This document shows, piece by piece, positions 58,440-64,000 of a stretch of 64,000 nt of DNA. The position numbers and the translations under genes are program-made. The stretch comes from Delphinus delphis. Lineage: Eukaryota > Chordata > Mammalia > Artiodactyla > Delphinidae. Numbering within the stretch: position 1 is the first letter of the stretch; each line of letters starts with the position of its first letter. Below the pieces are notes generated by a model. It did no database searches, was not told where the DNA came from, and saw only the letters and a list, made by a program, of their open reading frames with translations. The stretch covers positions 16,550,994 to 16,614,993 of the forward strand of contig NC_082693.1 in the NCBI RefSeq assembly GCF_949987515.2, in the 5' to 3' direction.

Positions 58440-59575
58440 TCAGACTTGGTGAAATAATCTGTCATTAGGAGATTTGAATCAGGAGTGTGTTTTACAATAA
58501 GAAAATATCTAAGGAGAGGAAAGTAATGTCAGAAAGTAGGACGAATTCACCAAGAGATTTCCTTTGAAATGTGTAATATCTCAGAATCTTTTACCTTGAA
58601 ATATTCATAAAGCATACATCTTTAGGTTTATTTTGTACATACTGTAATTAAATTATCTCACCCTTCTGAGAAGTCCAATATACATGTATAGCTTTATGCT
58701 TTGATGTTATAGGAAATTATGGCCAATCCCTTTATTATAACTTCTGCTGTGATTTGTGGAAGAAGCACTTCCAAATCAGGCCTAGGAGGTCAAGAGGGAA
58801 TATGTACAAACTCGATTTTTTTCTCTGTCTACACTAGAGGAAGCTGGACCTTAGGCTGGCAAAGGAACTATAAATAATGGAAATTCTTCTAGATGGCAAG
58901 ATATACTACTAATTTGGAGGCGAAAGGAAAGGAATTGAGGAAAGTTCTTAGGAAATATGTGAAAATCTACATTTTGATTTTTTGTAACAGGTAGTGCTTT
59001 TACTTAGGTCTGGAAGAACAAATTTAATTCCACCAAGTAAAATGACTGTGGGTAGCAAGTCATTACTCTCACCCAAAAGGAGCACTTTTCTGACTCAGAA
59101 GGGAACTTCCCTAATTTGCAGTAAGAGTTCTGAGAAGTTATTGGTTAAGGTTAAAAAGAAGATGACTTCAGTTGGACTGTTAAAAAAAAAAAAAAAGGTC
59201 AGGACTTGAATAGACATCAAGGCTCAGGACATTCCTGGAGCAGAATGGCATGCAGAGCAGAATGTCAAGTGGAAGAAAGAAAACCATCCAGACTGAGGCA
59301 TGCCACAGTGACAAAGGCAAGATAATAAAAGACTTATTCAGGGAGCTCAAGAAGACACAGGGGGAAGGCCTTTGTCTGTGAGTGGTCTGGCCCTCCAGAT
59401 TTTACAAAAGGTCTGAGGGGTAGGGACAGGGGCTCCTACACTAAAGTGACTTGAGTTTTATTCTGAACAATTCCAAATTTTGCCTCACGCCTGTCAGTTC
59501 TATTGACAGCAACCTTCACTTCTTATGATGCTCATTCTGCCTGTGTCTTTGCTACCTTCAATTTTGATTCTTATC
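58440..59575. other. Intergenic DNA
   Basis: A-run at about 59183-59196. No repeat or gene recognised. Confidence 0.45.
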
Positions 59576-59576
59576 A

Positions 59577-59853
59577 AAAGTTTTGCAAATGTTAATCCCA
59601 AACTCCTAATTTATCCTTCCCCCCTTTCCCCTTTGGTAACCGTAAGTTTGTTTTCTATATATAGAAACATATACACACTACTATATATAAAATAGATAAC
59701 CAACAAGGACCTACTATACAGCACAGGGAACTGTACTCAATATTTGGTATATGTAACTGAATCACTATGCTTTACACCTGAAACTAACACAACATTGTAA
59801 ATCAACTACACTTCAATTAAAAAACTATCTTATAACAAAAAAAAAAAAAGTTT
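59577..59853. mobile_element. L1 3' end with 5' inversion (twin priming)
   Basis: 59592-59660 is L1 3' UTR in minus orientation ('aatcccaaactcctaattta', 'ggtaaccgtaagtttgtttt'). 59670-59828 is the directly following part of the 3' UTR in plus orientation ('tacacactactatatataaa', 'cagcacagggaactgtactc', 'caactacacttcaattaaa'), with an A-tail to 59849. The two halves are adjacent in the normal L1, so the 5' part was inverted during insertion. A short 'aaaagttt' duplication is possible at the edges. Confidence 0.85.
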
Positions 59854-59859
59854 CACAGC

Positions 59860-60445
59860 TTATCTCGGGTGTTTTGTTTTGGTTTTTATTGGCAGCCTTT
59901 TGATAAATATCATGAGCAGGGGGTCACTGGGGCCAGCTCGGTGCACAGCCATCAATGACTGTCACGTTCCCGAGCACACTGTAGTGTCGTACAGGCCAAT
60001 GACATTATTGTTCTCATTCCAACTTTGGCCAGTTTTCAGCTTCATGTCTTTGCTGGAGGTTTTCCACGTACTTAAAACATCCTCCTTTCTCTTCTGACCT
60101 ATTCAAATCCTACTCAACTTTCAAGACCTAATTTAACTCTAAATTCACTTGTGACAGTCAGTAGACATTGACTATTGACACACTGAGTACTACTCATTTC
60201 TGCCATGCTTATTTAAATGCCCCGTATAATTTGGAAGTATCTTATGCTCTCTTATACTATTAATTGTTTGCCTCCTACAAGTAGGTAATAAATTTCTCAT
60301 AATGAGAGACCATTTCTTATTTTTCCCTTCCTATTTAATACATGTGAATTGCTCTACTGATTAATTGGTTTTAACCAATACTTACCAATACTTACGTATT
60401 GAGCACTGACTATGTTCATTAGTTACAGGGCAAATACCTAAGATC
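59860..60445. other. Intergenic DNA
   Basis: No repeat or gene recognised; the open frame 59879-60097 has no domain. Confidence 0.45.
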
Positions 60446-60449
60446 TTTT

Positions 60450-60872
60450 TTAAATTAAATAATTATTTTTTTATTGAAGTCTAGTTGATTTACAGTCTTG
60501 TGTTAGTTTCAGGTATACAGCAAAGTGATTCACTTATACATACATATATATATATATTTTTCAGATTCTTTCCCTTATAGGTTACTACCAAATATTGAGT
60601 ATAGTTCCCTGTGCTATACAGTAGGTCCCTGTTGTTTATCTATTTTGTATATAGTAGTGTATGTATGTTAATCCCAGACTCCCCCCAACCCTTTCCCCTT
60701 TGGTAACCATAAGTTTGTTTTCTATGTCTGTGTGTCTATTTCTGTTTTGTATATAAGTTCATTTGTATCATTTTTTTAGATTCCACATATAAGTGATATA
60801 TGATATTTGTCTTTCTCTGTCTTGCTTACTTCACTTAGTATGATAGTCTCTAGGGCCATCATGTTGCTGCAG
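60450..60872 (-). mobile_element. 5'-truncated L1 3' end (minus)
   Basis: 'attgaagtctagttgattta', 'ggtatacagcaaagtgattc', 'gttccctgtgctatacagta', 'tttctgttttgtatataagt', ending in the ORF2 tail near 'agtatgatagtctctaggg'. About 420 bases. No clear duplication. Confidence 0.87.
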
Positions 60873-60874
60873 TA

Positions 60875-61250
60875 CCACCCAGTCCTGTCTACTTTTCAGC
60901 TCTCCTAATCTTCAACTTGGTATCTACCTTTAAACTCTAGTCTTGTTGAACTTCTCAGCCAGTATCTGATGTACCATGGGGTATTGCTACATACCCTGAT
61001 CCCATGCTACCTATTCCCACACATTTATTAAGCCAGCGCCACCAATTCCCCCTTAGTTCTCTCTTTATCCTCTCGCTACAGCAGATAGGCCTGCTGGTCT
61101 TGCATTCCTCTAGGTGGTGAGGTCCCAGGAATCTGCCTTATTCATACCTGTATACTCACAGAACAGCAGTCTGAGAATGAGAGGAAGCTGTTGTATCCGT
61201 CCAGGAATTATCACCAGAATAGTCAAGAGCAGTAGAAAGAGAGGCCGGGG
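60875..61250. other. Intergenic DNA
   Basis: No repeat or gene recognised. Confidence 0.45.
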
Positions 61251-61254
61251 AAAT

Positions 61255-61255
61255 C

Positions 61256-61311
<56 letters not shown>

Positions 61312-61512
61312 GCGGTACGCGGGCCTCTCACTGTTGTGGCCTCTCCCGTTGCGGAGCATAGGCTCCGGACGCGCAGGCTCAGCGGCCATGGCTCACGGGC
61401 CCAGCCACTCCGCGGCATGTGGGATCTTCCCGGACCGGGGCACGAAACCGTGTCCCCTGCATCGGCAGGCGGACTCTCAACCACTGCGCCACCAGGGAAG
61501 CCCCCCATATAT
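61255..61512 (-). mobile_element. CHR-type SINE (minus) with AT-expanded tail
   Basis: Head end 'ccaccagggaagccc' at 61503, full body, T-run 61297-61311, then (TA)n at 61258-61296. 9-bp duplication 'cccatatat' at 61255-61263 and 61504-61512. The long frames 61114-61713 plus and 61110-61724 minus are read-through of the SINE and its microsatellite, not genes. Confidence 0.93.
61258..61296. repeat. (TA)n microsatellite in SINE tail
   Basis: About 19 TA units between the duplication and the T-run of the SINE. Confidence 0.95.
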
Positions 61513-61514
61513 TT

Positions 61515-62260
61515 GAAATCTGGGGAAAGAGAAGCTTTCGGGAAAAATGGAGTGCTCAGTAGAGGTAAGAGCTCAACAAGTGTCAAAACTGAGGAGAAAA
61601 GACCTTTGAGTTTGACGCAAAAGAGACTACTGAACTCTTTCTTGAGACTGGTTCTTAAAGAAGCAGAAGTAGGTACATGGGAAGTAATAAAGCATAGGGT
61701 ACTGAAAAATTGAATATAGTTCACATATTAGAAAATATGGGCCGTCAAAAGAAAGAGAAAAATATAATGGTAAGTAAAGATAGCCTTGGCAAAGGGAAAA
61801 ATATTTCCAAGTTGGGGGGAGATTAATTTGTTGATTTTAACACCTCCACAAACTTTCATGAATATTCCTAGCATGACTATTTTCTCCACACCTTTTCAAC
61901 AAGTAAGGAAAAATATGATTACACTGGAATAAATTATATAAGAAAAATAATGCTTGCAACAGACATTGTCATTCTCTGATCTGCCCCCTTTTTCTCTCAG
62001 AGCAGAACGCAGTACAGTCTGAATGACTGTTGTTGCACACAGAGTTCTGCTTACAAAATTGTTACCTGATAAAATATTTCTTATTTGCTTTAGTTGTTCT
62101 CATTGAATTTAGCTCATTGTTCAATACTTAAATCTCACTACTTCTATGAAGTCTTCATAAGCACCTCTAGTTAGAATCCTTCTGGAACTCACCAAGACTC
62201 TCATATCATTTATTCACATTTCTTAGAGCACAAATAATATAGTCACCTGTATCATTGCTT
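61515..62260. other. Intergenic DNA
   Basis: No repeat or gene recognised. Confidence 0.45.
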
Positions 62261-62262
62261 TT

Positions 62263-63655
62263 AATAGACTTTATGTTTTTAGAGCAGTTTTACATTTACA
62301 GAGAAATTGAACAGAGAGTATAGAAGTTCCCAAATACATCCCCTGTCTCACCCGCATTTCCCATTATTAACATCTTGTATTGAATAATACATTTTTAAAA
62401 ATTTATTTTATATATTTATTTTTTGTCTCTGTTGGGTCTTCATTGCTTTGTGCGAGCTTTTCTCTAATGGCGGCGAGCGGGGGCTACTCTTCATTGAGGT
62501 GCGCAGGCTTCTCATTGCAGTGGCTTCTCTTGCTGCGGAGCACGGGTTCTAGGCGCGTGGACTCAGTAGTTGTGGCACATGGGCTCCAGAGCGCAGGCTC
62601 AGTAGTTGTGGCGCACGGGCTTAGCTGCTCCGCGGCATGTGGGATCTTCCCAGACCAGGGCTGAAACTCGTGTCCGCTGCATTGGCAGGCGGATTCTTAA
62701 CCACTGCGCCACCAGGAAAGCCCCTGATGTGATACATTTATGACAACTGATGAACTAATATTCATACATTATTATTAACTAAAGTCCATAGTTTACATTA
62801 GGGTTCACTTTATCGTAAAGTTCTCTGAGTTTTGCCAAAGGCATAATGTCACATATTCATCATTACATTATCATACAGATAGTTTCACTGCCCTAAAAGT
62901 CCCCTGTGCTGCACCTATTCATCCCTTCCTTCTCCCTCGCCCCACGGCAATCTTCTTCCCTCCTAACCCTGCCTTTTCCAGAATGTCATATAGTTGGAAT
63001 CATAGAGTATATAGCCTTTTCAGATTGGCTTTCTTTACTTTGCAGTGGATTTAAGATTCCTTTTTGTGGCATAATAGTTCATTTCTTTTCATCACTGAAT
63101 ATCCTATTGTGTGGCTGTACCAAAGTTGGTTTACCCATTCAGTTATTGAAGCTTGGTTGCTTCCAGGTTTGAGCAATTATGATTGAAGCTGCTACAAACA
63201 CTCACACGCAGGTTTTCATGTGGATGTAAGCTTTCGGCTCACTTGCGTAAATACCTAGCAGTTTGATTACTGATTGTATGATAAAAATATGTTTAGGTTT
63301 ATAAAATGCCAACGTATTTTTCAAAATGGCTCCATCATTTTGCATCCCCACCAGCAAAGTATGAGAGTTCCCCTTACTCTGCATCCTCACTAGCATTTGT
63401 TGTTCTCAGTGTTTTGGATTTTAGCCATGCTAATAGGTGTGTAGTGATATCATTCCATATCTGTGTATCTTCTTTGGGGAAGTGTCCATTTAGGTCTTTT
63501 GCCCGTTAACTGGGTTGTTTTCTTACTGCTGAGTTTTAAGAGTTCTTTGTAATATATCTGGATACAAGTCTTTATCAAACACGTGTTTTACAAATATTTT
63601 CTCCCAGTCTGTGGCTTATCTTTTCACTGTCTTAAATTTATATCACAGTTAGTTA
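62263..63655 (-). mobile_element. Old L1 3' region (minus), split by SINE
   Basis: 'ttttacatttacagagaaat', 'catcccctgtctcacccgca', then after the SINE 'cactttatcgtaaagttctc', 'tgtcatatagttggaatcat', 'tatcctattgtgtggctgta' and 'ctcccagtctgtggcttatc' are the reverse complement of an older L1 3' UTR and ORF2 end. Diverged; family L1M-like. Confidence 0.75.
62381..62739 (-). mobile_element. CHR-type SINE, older long form (minus)
   Basis: A T-rich tail at about 62391-62430, body with 'agtagttgtggc' units, head ending 'ccaccaggaaagcccc' at 62724. Similar in length and layout to the 20314-20674 copy. The duplication is diverged ('tgaataatacattt' / 'tgatgtgatacattt'). Confidence 0.9.
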
Positions 63656-63659
63656 AAGT

Positions 63660-64000
63660 TGAGTATAATGTCCTATAAGTTGGGATTTTGTCTTAGGAAT
63701 CTTTCTGGTTAAATTTAATTAACTCGGCAAACTTAATACTATCCACATCAGACTTCAGTTCCAGCCACTGTCACAATTTCCTCAGTGAAGCATAGAAGAG
63801 TTGAGAGCCAGGTTTTCAATAACTGCCAACAGCTCAGGTATTCAAAAATGTATTTTAATGTGTAAGAAGATTATTTTCCCAAGTGTGTGTAAGCAATCAA
63901 ATGAGAGCTCATCCTTCTAACTTCATAGGTGACCGATACTTAACCTGCGTATAAAACTTTCTCACCATATAGCTTACAAGATTAACATAATTCCTTCAGA
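63660..64000. other. Intergenic DNA
   Basis: Nothing recognised up to the window end. Confidence 0.45.

Larger units (their letters stand above)
56930..58440 (+). repeat. Ancient DNA-transposon-like repeat, split by L1
   Basis: Left part 56930-57206 ('gacacaggtgaaattaattt', 'ccaaaatattatcatttcaa') and right part 58334-58440 ('gtcacacatgactagtggca') form one common mammalian repeat, interrupted by the L1 at 57207-58333. I recognise its text but cannot name the family. Confidence 0.5.

Noticed and set aside
61110..61724. Long open frames on both strands (about 200 codons each)
   Set aside because: Both consist of SINE body, poly-T/A and TA microsatellite translated in frame, plus short flanks. 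No domain or codon signal.

Overview
This window is nuclear DNA from a mammal, most likely a cetacean (whale, dolphin or porpoise). The strongest evidence is ten copies of the tRNA-derived CHR-type SINE, with its characteristic tRNA-like head, GC-rich body and A-tail, plus two long LINE-1 (L1) elements with artiodactyl/cetacean-style 3' ends. The DNA is AT-rich and CpG-poor outside SINE bodies. I cannot resolve the species. I found no intact cellular protein-coding gene, no rRNA or tRNA gene, and nothing prokaryotic; most open frames are L1 pieces, SINE read-through or chance.

Layout. About 1.6-4.3 kb holds a badly broken ERV-L-like provirus on the minus strand. About 6.3-14.7 kb is a nested stack: an old minus-strand L1, split first by an MLT1-type LTR and later by a 6.2 kb full-length plus-strand L1 (L1-A, 8009-14196). 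About 14.7-17.9 kb is AT-rich and nearly free of recognisable repeats, apart from an 89-base retrocopy with a perfect 14-bp target-site duplication. About 17.9-20.2 kb is an old minus-strand L1 with its middle deleted. A SINE follows, then a second long plus-strand L1 (L1-B, 20701-25883) that lacks about 1 kb of 5' UTR. About 26-34 kb contains ancient L2/MIR-like fragments, one SINE and short L1 pieces. About 34-37.3 kb is ERV-like but poorly resolved and holds a 200-N gap. About 38.4-41.6 kb stacks a dead mariner transposon in an LTR-like repeat, a probable solo LTR, a MaLR LTR carrying a SINE, and an L1 3' end carrying another SINE. About 42.4-64 kb alternates unique sequence with L1 3' ends, SINEs, hAT-like MER5 fragments and simple repeats, including one L1 with a twin-priming inversion.

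Nothing here works together as a pathway. The window reads as an archive of retrotransposition, with relative ages given by nesting. The only hints of possible unrecognised host coding sequence are two splice-flanked segments (about 4.5-4.8 kb minus strand, about 30.9-31.0 kb plus strand), both weak. I did not find a previously undescribed biological system and do not claim one.
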